Shown here piece after piece: positions 9,602 through 18,051 of a stretch of DNA of 64,000 nt; the first letter of the stretch is position 1, and each line of letters begins with the position of its first letter. The notes below the pieces were generated by a model that saw only the letters and a list, made by a program, of their open reading frames with translations, did not search any database and was not told the origin of the DNA. Source of the DNA: Candidatus Stramentimicrobium fermentans (GTDB lineage Bacteria; Atribacterota; Phoenicimicrobiia; Phoenicimicrobiales; Stramentimicrobiaceae); contig JAAYOB010000007.1 in assembly GCA_012520575.1 (NCBI GenBank), positions 1 through 64,000 of the forward strand, written 5' to 3'. Both the position numbers and the translations under genes were made by a program.

Positions 9602-9874
9602 TTATTTGATAAATTTAATGATAAGTTCGATGATTTCATCTAAATTATTCTGATATAGAGAAGTATCCTCAGTAAAATTGAAAAAAGCATTTACTTTTTC
9701 TTCCAAAATTAGTTGATTAATCTTTTTTAGAGCTGAATGGACTGCCGCTACCTGCATTAAAATATCGGAACAAGAACGATTATTAAGGAGCATGTTTTGG
9801 ATTCCCCGTATTTGCCCTTCTATCTTTTTTAAGCGATGTAAAATCTTTACTTTATTTAGCTCATCTATATCCAT
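9602..9874 (-). CDS. CsoR/RcnR-family (DUF156) transcriptional regulator in the CtsR position
   Basis: The 90-residue all-helical protein begins DIDELNKVKILHRLKKIEGQIRGIQ, the hallmark of the CsoR/RcnR/FrmR/CstR family of DNA-binding repressors that sense copper, nickel, formaldehyde or persulfide. Cys35 (NRSCSDIL) is conserved. By eye alignment to Bacillus CsoR, the other two copper ligands (His and Cys of ERHTKHC) are replaced by Lys and Phe, so classical copper sensing is unlikely. It is the first gene before mcsA-mcsB-clpC, where Bacillota have the heat-shock repressor CtsR. A CsoR-type dyad covers the predicted transcription start just upstream, which suggests autoregulation of the whole operon. 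The signal it senses is unknown. Confidence 0.88.
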   Translation of the reverse strand: MDIDELNKVKILHRLKKIEGQIRGIQNMLLNNRSCSDILMQVAAVHSALKKINQLILEEKVNAFFNFTEDTSLYQNNLDEIIELIIKFIK

Positions 9875-9903
9875 TTATCTTCCTTATATTATATTAACCT
9901 AAT

Positions 9904-9920
9904 ATACCCCCCTAGGGTAT
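9904..9920 (-). promoter_or_regulatory. Candidate CsoR-type operator
   Basis: The sequence ATACCCCCCTAGGGTAT is an interrupted inverted repeat of ATACCC and GGGTAT around CCCTA. It resembles the G/C-tract dyads bound by CsoR-family repressors. It lies directly downstream of the -10 box, over the expected transcription start, and about 30 bases before the start codon of the CsoR-family gene. A bound repressor there would block the csoR-mcsA-mcsB-clpC operon. Confidence 0.72.
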
Positions 9921-9921
9921 T

Positions 9922-9949
9922 ATTATAACTCCAATTTCTATTCTGTCAA
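9922..9949 (-). promoter_or_regulatory. Consensus sigma-70 promoter of the csoR-mcsA-mcsB-clpC-radA operon
   Basis: On the minus strand a perfect TTGACA (9944-9949) and a perfect TATAAT (9922-9927) are separated by 16 bases. The start would fall inside the adjacent CsoR-type dyad. The strength of the boxes suggests a promoter that needs repression to be regulated. Confidence 0.85.
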
Positions 9950-10243
9950 TAGGCATAAAGCCCCTGGAGTAGCCAAATACATTAGAAACATTTTAGCTAA
10001 GGACTGTTATCAAGCTATGAAGGTCAGAGCTTGAACAGTCTGAATTGACTATAAAAGGTTTGATTATTTGAACTTCAATTAAAAGAGCGTGTATCATAAC
10101 ATTAAAGGATGCTATCAGAATTAGGGAAAGAGGATTTTGCTTTTTCTTATTTTTAGATAAGACAGCCCCAGAAAATAATATACTTCTTGTGTTTTTAACC
10201 TAAACTTAAGGGGGTATTTTGAAGAAAGGGGTCCTCTAGACAA
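9950..10243. other. Intergenic region with no recognised gene
   Basis: This stretch between the csoR promoter and the end of pgk has no ORF of useful length, tRNA or clear terminator. A half-site resembling the CsoR dyad (GGGGGTAT near 10210) is present but has no matching arm, so it is not called as an operator. Confidence 0.5.
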
Positions 10244-11449
10244 TTATTTTCTTAATACTTCAATCCCAGGAAGTTCCCTTCCCGCGACATATTCCAAAGA
10301 GGCTCCACCTCCTGTGGAAATATGTGAAAATTTTGAAGCAAGGCCAAGTTTGTTAACAGCGGATATTGAGTCTCCACCTCCAATTACAGAATAAACTTTT
10401 CCATGTATGCTGGCAATCTTTTTAGCAATCTCATTGGTTCCACGGGCAAATTTAGCCATCTCAAAAACACCTAAAGGACCATTCCAAAAAACAGTTTTGG
10501 CACTATCAATAATCTTCTTAAATTCGTCGATGGTCTTTTCTCCGATATCCATTCCTAACACGTGCTCCCCTATCTCTGCGATAGGTACAATACGGCTCTC
10601 GGAATTAATGCTAAAGTCACCTGATACGTGTACATCTGTGGGAATAATAATCTTTTTGCTACTTCCCTGAATCTTAGCCATTAACCTTTTCACAAAGTCA
10701 ATCTGATTATATTCCCAAATAGATTTCCCAATCTCAAATCCCTGAGCAGCAATAAAAGTGTAAGCCATCCCCCCACCTATTAATAATTTATCACTAATTT
10801 CTGTTAATCTTTCCAATATTTCTATCTTCCCGGAAATTTTAGCACCACCAATTATAGAAATAAAGGGTCGTTCCGGGTCTACTATCAGTCTATCCAATGC
10901 CTTGATTTCTTTAGCCATTAGAAAGCCAGCAAAAGAAGGCAGGTAAGTTGTAACTCCCACAGTAGAAGCGTGTGCCCTATGAGCAGCACCGAAAGCGTCA
11001 TTAACATAGATATCTGCCAGTGAAGCTAATTGTTGGGCAAAAATGGGATTATTACTCTCTTCCTCTTTATGAAAACGTAAATTTTCCAGTAAGACAATAT
11101 CCCCGGAAATCAATTTGTCAACTGCCATCTTAACATCATCGCCAATGCAGTCATTTAATTTAACTACCCTCCTCTGCATAATACTTTCTAAACTCCGGGC
11201 TACGGGGTCCAGTCTCATGCTTTCAACAACATTACCGTTGGGCCTTCCCAAGTGGCTTATTAGAATTATGATACAGTCACAAGCTAGTAAATACTCTACG
11301 GTATCTGATGCTGCCCTAATTCTAGTATCATCCTTAACCTGTAAACTCTCGCTTAGGGGAACATTAAAATCTACCCTAACTAACACCCGTTTCTTTTTCA
11401 GCATATCTTTCGGTATATTTTTTAGTATTGCTAAAGAAGGACTCTTCAT
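10244..11449 (-). CDS. pgk: Phosphoglycerate kinase
   Basis: The 401-residue enzyme interconverts 1,3-bisphosphoglycerate plus ADP and 3-phosphoglycerate plus ATP in glycolysis. The N-terminal substrate-binding signature RVLVRVDFNVP (near 20), the ENLRFHKEEE motif, and the C-terminal nucleotide loop GGGDSISAV with the STGGGASLE motif are all present. Length is normal. Unlike many bacteria it is not next to gap or tpiA here; the upstream neighbour is a DUF554 membrane protein. Confidence 0.97.
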   Translation of the reverse strand: MKSPSLAILKNIPKDMLKKKRVLVRVDFNVPLSESLQVKDDTRIRAASDTVEYLLACDCIIILISHLGRPNGNVVESMRLDPVARSLESIMQRRVVKLNDCIGDDVKMAVDKLISGDIVLLENLRFHKEEESNNPIFAQQLASLADIYVNDAFGAAHRAHASTVGVTTYLPSFAGFLMAKEIKALDRLIVDPERPFISIIGGAKISGKIEILERLTEISDKLLIGGGMAYTFIAAQGFEIGKSIWEYNQIDFVKRLMAKIQGSSKKIIIPTDVHVSGDFSINSESRIVPIAEIGEHVLGMDIGEKTIDEFKKIIDSAKTVFWNGPLGVFEMAKFARGTNEIAKKIASIHGKVYSVIGGGDSISAVNKLGLASKFSHISTGGGASLEYVAGRELPGIEVLRK

Positions 11450-11522
11450 AATACATCAAACTCCTCATGAACTGGTAAGTCTAAATTTGAACATAGGCAA
11501 AGATGATTGGTACTTTTAATTT

Positions 11523-12233
11523 TTAAGGAATAATTGAGACGGCAATGATATTTTTTTTAATAGTCATTAATACGATAATAATCAGTAAGGATGGCAATAG
11601 GTTCGCTATCTTGGTCTTCTTGATATCTAATATACCCAAAGATAATCCTATAATGAGTATTCCTCCCACGGCAGTCATTTCATTGATGATATCAGGTGTT
11701 ATCCAATCTCTTAACAAAAAAGCTGCTTGAGTGATTAATCCTTGATATAAAAAAACCGGAACGGCTGATAACAAGACACCTATTCCCAAAGAGGCAGCAA
11801 AAACTATAGAAGAAACCAGGTCTAAGACAGATTTGGCTATTAAAATATTGGGATTGCCAGTTAAACCTTCTTCAATTGCCCCCATAATAGCCATGGAGCC
11901 TACACAAAACAGCAGACTGGTGGTAACAAATCCTTCTGTAAATTTTTCTTTTCCTTCTTGATGTCTAAAGAATAATTTAATTTTCTCTCCTGTTTTTTCT
12001 AATCTAGCTTCAATGTCCATTAGTTCACCGATAATACTACCGGCAACCACCGCTAAAATAATTAATAATATTTCCTTGGCTTGAATGGCCATTTGTATAC
12101 CTAATGCCAAAGAAATAAGTCCGATACCCTGAAAAAGAATCATACTGATCTTTTTGGGAAAATGGCCTTTCAGGGTTAAACCTACCATGCAGCCAATAAT
12201 AATAGCTATAGTGTTAACAATGGTACCTAGCAT
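11523..12233 (-). CDS. DUF554 family membrane protein
   Basis: The 236-residue protein is made of about six or seven hydrophobic segments and begins MLGTIVNTIAIIIGCMVGLTLK, the typical start of DUF554 (YdfK/YqgA) proteins. A conserved GSMAIMGAIEEGLTGNP stretch lies near residues 111-127. The family is thought to be an inner-membrane transporter or channel, but its substrate is not established. It lies between pgk and a small membrane protein on the same strand. Confidence 0.85.
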   Translation of the reverse strand: MLGTIVNTIAIIIGCMVGLTLKGHFPKKISMILFQGIGLISLALGIQMAIQAKEILLIILAVVAGSIIGELMDIEARLEKTGEKIKLFFRHQEGKEKFTEGFVTTSLLFCVGSMAIMGAIEEGLTGNPNILIAKSVLDLVSSIVFAASLGIGVLLSAVPVFLYQGLITQAAFLLRDWITPDIINEMTAVGGILIIGLSLGILDIKKTKIANLLPSLLIIIVLMTIKKNIIAVSIIP

Positions 12234-12256
12234 GCTAACTCACCAATATTCCGCTA

Positions 12257-12658
12257 TCATATTATTTCATCATCCTGTACCAGCATTTTCTTGTTTGTTT
12301 TCCCCCCGGCATGGCTTGTCTTGATTATAGTCGACTCATGCCCTCCCATTAACTGATCAAGACCTAAGGCAATTATAATCACCGGCCAATATTTCCAAAT
12401 TAAGTCGGGCAGCTGCAAGAGTTCTAGATTTTTTAATAAAAATAGGGCTCCCATTGCCAGCAGTATAAGTCCAAAAAAGATGGACTTTTTTTGCAATATT
12501 TCCATCAACCCCCAAAGCAAAATAAATATAGGCCAAAAAAGCCAAATCCTTCCCCATATTGAGATACCTAGCAAATTTTCCAGGAGAAAAATAATGCCGA
12601 TTACCAGAATTATCAATCCAAACAACCACTGTCCTGGACTTTTTCCCATCTTATTCAT
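12257..12658 (-). CDS. Small LiaF/DUF5668-like membrane protein
   Basis: The track ORF is longer, but a GGAGG lies nine bases before the ATG of MNKMGKSPGQWLFG, so the start chosen here gives about 133 residues. This choice also removes an overlap with rsfS. The protein has about four hydrophobic segments, with repeated FWPIFILLWG and KYWPVIIIALG patterns typical of the LiaI/LiaF transmembrane (DUF5668) family. It has a short hydrophilic C-terminal tail. In Bacillota such proteins take part in envelope-stress sensing, but without the LiaF cytosolic part or a nearby two-component system no role can be given. Confidence 0.65.
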   Translation of the reverse strand: MNKMGKSPGQWLFGLIILVIGIIFLLENLLGISIWGRIWLFWPIFILLWGLMEILQKKSIFFGLILLAMGALFLLKNLELLQLPDLIWKYWPVIIIALGLDQLMGGHESTIIKTSHAGGKTNKKMLVQDDEII

Positions 12659-12744
12659 TACCATATACCTCCAAAATAAATAAAGCTCATAATGCCAACA
12701 GTGAGAAAATCGATTTATTATCTTATCTGTTAATATAGCTGCTC

Positions 12745-13092
12745 CTATATATTCACCTGTTTTGCATCTTGCCAAAGTTGTTCTAAGTGATAAAAACTGC
12801 GCTTTTCTTCAGAAAAGAGATGAATTATTATATCTCCGCAATCCAGTAGAGCCCAACCAGTGTATTCGCTACCCTCGCAACGTAGATTTCGGTTAATCTT
12901 GTTCTCTATTATGGCATCCTTAATTACAGCGATAAGAGATTTTAAATGAATAGAAGATTGGGAAGTAGTAATTATAAAATAATCTGCAATGATAGAAATT
13001 TTTTTGATATCGAGGATAATTGTATCTTTAGCCTTCTTTTCTTGCAAAGTTTTGGCAAAATATAGGGCAATTCCCTCGCTATTATCAATCAA
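12745..13092 (-). CDS. rsfS: Ribosome silencing factor RsfS
   Basis: RsfS binds ribosomal protein L14 and blocks joining of the subunits when nutrients are scarce. The core KAKDTIILDIKKISIIADYFIITTSQS and the later CEGSEYTGWALLDCGDIIIHLF are diagnostic. The track ORF begins at a distal ATG, but an AGGAG eight bases before a TTG codon (LIDNSEG) gives a 115-residue protein of normal family length, so the TTG start is preferred. Its neighbours, LCP protein, yqeK and nadD, form a widely conserved cluster with rsfS. Confidence 0.9.
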   Translation of the reverse strand: MIDNSEGIALYFAKTLQEKKAKDTIILDIKKISIIADYFIITTSQSSIHLKSLIAVIKDAIIENKINRNLRCEGSEYTGWALLDCGDIIIHLFSEEKRSFYHLEQLWQDAKQVNI

Positions 13093-13584
13093 ATACAATT
13101 CTCCTATAAAAATTTTATTTAATTTAGATAAAATATAATAATATAACAATAGGTTTCGAGAAATAAAAAGCTATCATTAAGGTAATTTAGCGCATTTAAT
13201 CTACTAATATATTATCACAAAGGTAAAACAAGTTCTATGAGACCGGTTTAAATATTATGAACTATTTGTTTTAGCTCTTAGGTAGATAGCTTCTACATTA
13301 TATACACTTATTGTTTTCTCGAAATTCACAAATATAACCTTTGTTACTCTGAAAAGCCGGGCGAAATATTTAAACCATTTTCAGCATTATCTGCAATCCA
13401 TTACCAGGCAGGGTATTCATTTAGAACAGTTTTGAAGCCAAAGATTTACATATTCCTAACATTGCTAATTGGGTTAAAAAGCATAACATCAAACATATTA
13501 ATTCCTCAGACCAATGTACACCACTACTGCAGGCCCACTTGTTTATTATAAAAATAATACTTGTTCGGCAGCAAAATTACAGAG
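13093..13584. other. Intergenic region with no intact gene
   Basis: The roughly 490-base gap between the LCP gene and rsfS has no ORF above about 40 codons, no tRNA and no clear terminator. On the plus strand near 13400-13560 short open stretches in two frames (for example NIANWVKKHNIKHI) look vaguely like a decayed coding sequence, but this cannot be assigned to a family. Confidence 0.45.
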
Positions 13585-14763
13585 TTAGTATGCTATATTT
13601 TTTCCGACTATTATAGTCATATCGATTCCATTATGCGGTTGCTCCTTGCGAACTATTTCCACATCTCCAATGGCTTGAGTGATATATTCTTCCAATTTGA
13701 CATTTTTAGCATAAACAATAAGAACAGTTTTCTGATAGTCAAAGTTATCTGCATTGTCAACATTAGCGACGTCAAAGCCTAACTTTTTCAATTGTTGGGC
13801 CACCTGATTTGCCATACCCGGAATTTGGCTTCCATTTAAAACTTCAACTTTAAGTCCCCTATATTTATTATTTAATAAATTCTGAATACGGCTTTTTACT
13901 TCTTGGACATCAGGTACCAAGTAACTTATGCCGTCTATGTATTGGGGTTCACCATGAATTGTTTCCACCCATATTTTGCTCCTATCAACATTCTTCATTA
14001 TTCTAGCTAATGTAACAATATCATTGGGGTGCATATTTGTATTGATATAATCTGTTAAATTATTAATGAGAGTCGGTATTTTAGCAAAGCTTTCCATATT
14101 CAGCACTTTATCAATAACGGCATTTATTAGTTTTTGCTGTCTTTGAATCCTCCCTAAATCACCAAGGGCATCAGAGCGGAACCTGACATATTCCAGAGCT
14201 TTTTCTCCATCAAGAATTTGTTGGCCTCGGTTCAGGTTAATTCTTAAAGAGCCTGCTCTATCAGTATAGTGCATCTCCTTTTCTACAAAAATATTCACCC
14301 CATCCAAAGCATCAATAATATATCTGAAACTTTCGAAATCAATCACTCCATAATAATGAATGGATAGGCCAGTAAATTCTTCTACCGTTTTCTCTAATAA
14401 ATCTATTCCACGATAGGCAAAGGCATGGTTTATCTTGTCAAGACCCTTATTAGGAATCAATACTCTCATATCTCTTGGTATAGAAAATAGTACGGCATCC
14501 TTAGTTTTAGGGTCTAAGCTTAAAATCAAAATGGTGTCAGCTCGTCCATTAGCCTCCACGCTGTCAGTACCAACTGCCAAGATGTTAAGTCTATCATAAC
14601 CCAAAATGCCAGATTGAAATGGAAATACATTTAAAAAATACATAAGAGTTAAACAAATGGTCAAGAAAAGACCAAAAAAGAAGATTTGAATAAACCTATT
14701 TCTTTTAGTTCTCGAGCGGATATGCCTTTCTGCCCTACTCATCAAATTAGTATCCTTTTTCAA
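13585..14763 (-). CDS. LytR-CpsA-Psr (LCP) family envelope protein
   Basis: The 392-residue protein has a basic N-terminal cytosolic tail, one transmembrane helix (about 25-45), an extracellular LCP domain (about 55-215, with GRADTILILSLD and SIPRDMRV motifs) and a C-terminal LytR_C domain (about 300-390). LCP enzymes transfer undecaprenyl-linked glycopolymers onto peptidoglycan or another acceptor. The Arg and Asp residues that hold the pyrophosphate lipid are present in these motifs. The start overlaps yqeK by 17 bases. The surface-glycan genes at 44-56 kb are natural partners. Confidence 0.92.
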   Translation of the reverse strand: MKKDTNLMSRAERHIRSRTKRNRFIQIFFFGLFLTICLTLMYFLNVFPFQSGILGYDRLNILAVGTDSVEANGRADTILILSLDPKTKDAVLFSIPRDMRVLIPNKGLDKINHAFAYRGIDLLEKTVEEFTGLSIHYYGVIDFESFRYIIDALDGVNIFVEKEMHYTDRAGSLRINLNRGQQILDGEKALEYVRFRSDALGDLGRIQRQQKLINAVIDKVLNMESFAKIPTLINNLTDYINTNMHPNDIVTLARIMKNVDRSKIWVETIHGEPQYIDGISYLVPDVQEVKSRIQNLLNNKYRGLKVEVLNGSQIPGMANQVAQQLKKLGFDVANVDNADNFDYQKTVLIVYAKNVKLEEYITQAIGDVEIVRKEQPHNGIDMTIIVGKNIAY

Positions 14764-15316
14764 TTATAATTTTATTTCTAGCTCCTATAGTATCGGGATG
14801 AACAACTAATCTTTTAGAAATTAAGTATTCTAATTCCTGATCAAGCAATTCTAACATAGCTAAATCTATATCTTTATACACCAATGGCCACAACTTTTTT
14901 ATTTTCGTTAAATTTCTATCCGGCTCAATCTTATCGGCTATATATACTATTTTCCCTATCAAACCAAGTTTAACAGAGGCTGTGCTATGATACTTTACGG
15001 CATCCACAATCTCTTGGTCCTCAATCTGAAAAACTTCTTTAGCCATCTCTGCGCCCACGTAAGCATGCCAAATTTTGGGAATATGTCTTTCTACCTCATT
15101 AAGTCTTATATTATACTTTTTTATCAAGCTCTTCATATGACTATCTGAATAATCTTTAGCACAATCATGAATTAATCCTGAGATCTTAACACTTTTAATG
15201 GGCAAATTATAATATTCAGCAATTTGTTCTGCTACCGAACTGACTCGGCAAGCATGTTCATACCTATTCTTTTCCATAATGTCTTTTAGCTTATCTTTAA
15301 TCTCTTCTAAATCCAT
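14747..15316 (-). CDS. yqeK: YqeK family HD-domain Ap4A hydrolase
   Basis: The 189-residue protein is an HD-domain metal hydrolase: the residues RYEHACRVSSVA (His near 21), ISGLIHDCAKD (HD near 49-50), and WHAYVGAEMA/KYHSTA histidines are in the expected order. YqeK proteins hydrolyse diadenosine tetraphosphate symmetrically to ADP. It follows nadD by about 50 bases and overlaps the LCP gene, an arrangement found in many Bacillota. Confidence 0.92.
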   Translation of the reverse strand: MDLEEIKDKLKDIMEKNRYEHACRVSSVAEQIAEYYNLPIKSVKISGLIHDCAKDYSDSHMKSLIKKYNIRLNEVERHIPKIWHAYVGAEMAKEVFQIEDQEIVDAVKYHSTASVKLGLIGKIVYIADKIEPDRNLTKIKKLWPLVYKDIDLAMLELLDQELEYLISKRLVVHPDTIGARNKIIIEKGY

Positions 15317-15367
15317 TCTAATGATACAATGCTCTAAACTATTTTTTATTAACTTCTTGTTCCTTAT

Positions 15368-16000
15368 TTAAACATACAATTTATTCTTATAGATATAATC
15401 TCTTACTTCCTCCAAAACGATATATTTGATATTTAAGTTATTCTTTACTCTATATCTGATATCAGTGGAAGAAATGGCTAATGCCGGGATTTCCATAATT
15501 TTCAAAACCTTTTTAAAATTATCATTTAATTTATCTAAATCATATCCCGGTCTGGTAGCCGCTACGAATTGGCACAGTTTTATTAACTCATCTTTTTTAT
15601 ACCAGGTATCTATCTCTAAAAAGGCATCTGCACCTGTAATAAAAAAAATATTGGTTTGCCAACCATATATTTTACGGAATTCCCTAACAGTATCTATAGT
15701 ATAAGAGGGGCCTGGCCGATTTATTTCTATTTTAGAAACTTCAAAATAGGGGTTATCTTCAGTGGCTAAATAAGTCATCTTCAATCTGTGTTTAATATCA
15801 GTTATCTGATCATTCCTCTTGTGAATTGGTTGTAGGCTGGGCACAAATATCACTTTATGTAAATTAAATTTTATTCTAGCCTCCTCAGCTGTAAAAAGAT
15901 GGCCTATATGAATTGGATCGAATACCCCACCCATTATTCCTAACCGTAAATCTTTCTCAAACTGTCCGTTCTTATCTTTTTCTGATTGGCTGCTATTCAT
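15368..16000 (-). CDS. nadD: Nicotinate-nucleotide adenylyltransferase
   Basis: The 210-residue enzyme makes nicotinic acid adenine dinucleotide from nicotinate mononucleotide and ATP, the penultimate step of NAD synthesis. The nucleotidyltransferase signature GGVFDPIHIGHL (near 24-35) and the C-terminal ISSTDIRYRV motif are clear. The first twenty residues are hydrophilic and could be trimmed to a later start, but no better ribosome binding site decides this. It heads the nadD-yqeK-LCP-rsfS cluster. Confidence 0.95.
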   Translation of the reverse strand: MNSSQSEKDKNGQFEKDLRLGIMGGVFDPIHIGHLFTAEEARIKFNLHKVIFVPSLQPIHKRNDQITDIKHRLKMTYLATEDNPYFEVSKIEINRPGPSYTIDTVREFRKIYGWQTNIFFITGADAFLEIDTWYKKDELIKLCQFVAATRPGYDLDKLNDNFKKVLKIMEIPALAISSTDIRYRVKNNLNIKYIVLEEVRDYIYKNKLYV

Positions 16001-16062
16001 TATTGTTCACTATCTTTTTCTTATTTATTATTAATCCATGGTAGCTCATACCTGTCTCAATG

Positions 16063-17010
16063 TTATTCAAAAAGTTCTTCTCCTACTACCTCTTTGTTAA
16101 CAATTCTAAATGTTTTTTGTTCTTTTTCGTATTTCCACAACTCAATTAATTCTTTAGAGTCTTCTTTAATAATTTCAATGGTATCAGGATACCCTAAATT
16201 AGTATATCCAGCGTTATTTAAAACCTGTTCAAAGGGCGCTGCTTTTACTTCTCGTAATTGTTCTATCAAGTCATCTTTTCTTTCATTCAGCCCCAGAGAT
16301 TGAAAAATTCTTATCAACTCTTGATAGGAATACCAATACTCAGATGGTCTTTGGAAGGCAGATGGGTTGTTTTTTTCTTCAGTTGCTATAACTTTCTCAA
16401 AACTGCTTATCGCTAAAGAAGTATACTGCCAGCTGACCTTTTTCGATAGGGCTTCATAGACCTCTGCCAGCCAATAATAAGCGGCTATATTATTACTATT
16501 TAAATCTGCCGCTTTTTTCAAATAGGGAATAGCCGACAACAAAGAATAGTTATCAACGCTTTTTTCATCTAAAAAAATATCTTTTTGAATTTCAATTAGA
16601 TTCAAACCTGCCAATAAAAAGTCACCAGACCTATCACTAGTTACTTTAGAAGTATTTCGAAAGCTATCGTTTAAATACTGGAAGGCGTAAGAATTTCTGG
16701 GGTTTATTCTTAATACGTTTATCCATTGAGTCACTGCTCGGTCATACTGTCCAGTCTGCCGAAAAGTTTTGCCTAACCAATAATGTGCATTCTCAAAATT
16801 AGGATTTAGCTCAATCGCCTTTTTATAATTTTCTTCAGCCTTGTTGTAATCACCCTGCGAAAAAAATTGATAGCCATCTTGATAGTAGGACTGAGCATCC
16901 TGGGCATTAAGTTGGCTAAAATAGCTAAAAAACAGAATAATTAAGATAACCGCAATTTTTAGAAATTTTTTCTCGATTTTTAAATTGCTAGTCTTCTTGT
17001 CGCTATGCAT
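16063..17010 (-). CDS. Exported TPR-repeat protein
   Basis: The 315-residue protein has an N-terminal signal or anchor segment (about 15-36, ending near AQDAQSYY) and then TPR repeats; the clearest pair covers about 40-110 (GDYNKAEENYKKAIELNPN). A region near 160-200 resembles further TPRs. TPR proteins are scaffolds for protein interaction, so a periplasmic scaffold is likely. No enzyme domain is seen. It lies between DUF1844 and nadD on the same strand; no specific function can be assigned. Confidence 0.75.
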   Translation of the reverse strand: MHSDKKTSNLKIEKKFLKIAVILIILFFSYFSQLNAQDAQSYYQDGYQFFSQGDYNKAEENYKKAIELNPNFENAHYWLGKTFRQTGQYDRAVTQWINVLRINPRNSYAFQYLNDSFRNTSKVTSDRSGDFLLAGLNLIEIQKDIFLDEKSVDNYSLLSAIPYLKKAADLNSNNIAAYYWLAEVYEALSKKVSWQYTSLAISSFEKVIATEEKNNPSAFQRPSEYWYSYQELIRIFQSLGLNERKDDLIEQLREVKAAPFEQVLNNAGYTNLGYPDTIEIIKEDSKELIELWKYEKEQKTFRIVNKEVVGEELFE

Positions 17011-17074
17011 TTTTGTACCTCCTTGATAGACAACTTTTGGAACTGATTATTGATAATCAATCTATCTGTTTAAT

Positions 17075-17428
17075 TCATTTACCCTGATCCGGTTGAGCAG
17101 ACTTTTGACTTTCTTCATATTTTTCCACATAATTCATACGCAAATTAGCCAGTAAGTTTTCTATCTGCTTCTTATCTTCAGATTCTAGCTCATCTTTAAT
17201 CTGGTTTAATAAGAATTCTACACTATCAATGGATATCTTGGCTCTTTTAAAATCTTGCTTAACCTCTCCTGTATCAGGATCAGATATTAAGCCCAGGTCC
17301 TCCCAAGCCTTGCTGTTTAATATACCTATAAACCAAACCAATAGCGTGGCCAATGGTAGCTGGTGTGGATATATTTTTTGTTCATTACTTTGCTCTTTCT
17401 CCGGAGATTCTTTTTCTTTGTTATCCAT
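17075..17428 (-). CDS. DUF1844 domain protein
   Basis: The 117-residue protein has a charged N-terminus, a single hydrophobic stretch (LPLATLLVWFIGILNSKAWEDLG, about 25-47) and a helical C-terminal part with the DUF1844 pattern AKISIDSVEFLLNQIKDELESEDKKQIENLL. The function of DUF1844 is unknown; it is found in Acidobacteria, Deltaproteobacteria and other diderm lineages. It lies between the isp genes and the TPR protein. Confidence 0.8.
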   Translation of the reverse strand: MDNKEKESPEKEQSNEQKIYPHQLPLATLLVWFIGILNSKAWEDLGLISDPDTGEVKQDFKRAKISIDSVEFLLNQIKDELESEDKKQIENLLANLRMNYVEKYEESQKSAQPDQGK

Positions 17429-17539
17429 GTAATGCCTTCCTTTCTCTAAATTATTCTGTGTACATATACTCAGGATGACACTTTAACATAATAATTTTAA
17501 TTGAGTAATCATTATTGTTATATTAATGTGTCTAAATCA

Positions 17540-18007
17540 CTATTCAAGTAAAGCAACGCAAAAAGCAACAATTCCCTCTCCTTTTCCTATGTAACCCATT
17601 CCTTCATTGGTAGTTGCTTTGATATTGATATTATTTTCATCGATTCTTAAAACACTAGCTATATTCCTTTTCATATCAGGATAATAGGGTATTAGTTTAG
17701 GATTTTCAAGTACAACTGTTATATCAATATTGTTAATTTTATATTGCTTTCTTTCTATTAGCTTAACGATATGGTCCAATAAAGTCAGACTGGAAATACC
17801 TTTCCATTCCAACTCGTTGTCCGGAAAAAACATCCCGATATCCCCTTGGCCGGAAGCTCCAAGTAATGAATCAATAACAGCATGTATAACCACATCGGCA
17901 TCTGAATGCCCCTCTAATCCTTTCTCATAATCTATTTTTACACCACCTAGGATTAGCGTTTTCCCCTTTTTTAGTGGATGGGCATCATAACCAAAGCCAA
18001 TTCTCAT
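17540..18007 (-). CDS. ispF: 2-C-methyl-D-erythritol 2,4-cyclodiphosphate synthase
   Basis: The 155-residue enzyme forms the cyclic diphosphate in the MEP isoprenoid pathway. The metal-binding residues are seen in GYDAHPL (Asp8, His10) and the loop LEGHSDADVVIHAVIDSLLGA. The C-terminal KATTNEGMGYIGKGEGI is the conserved NTP/CDP-binding end. It is the last gene of a contiguous ispD-ispE-ispF group, 44 bases after ispE. Confidence 0.97.
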   Translation of the reverse strand: MRIGFGYDAHPLKKGKTLILGGVKIDYEKGLEGHSDADVVIHAVIDSLLGASGQGDIGMFFPDNELEWKGISSLTLLDHIVKLIERKQYKINNIDITVVLENPKLIPYYPDMKRNIASVLRIDENNINIKATTNEGMGYIGKGEGIVAFCVALLE

Positions 18008-18051
18008 ATTTTTCCTCTTTACTAACTAAAATATTCTATATCTAAGCAACT

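Noticed and set aside
10207-10222. GGGGGTAT half-site similar to the CsoR dyad near the pgk end
   Set aside because: No second arm and no nearby promoter; likely chance.
12357-12629. Minus-strand 90-residue ORF inside the LiaF-like gene
   Set aside because: It overlaps the better supported frame, which has hydrophobic periodicity and a well-placed GGAGG.
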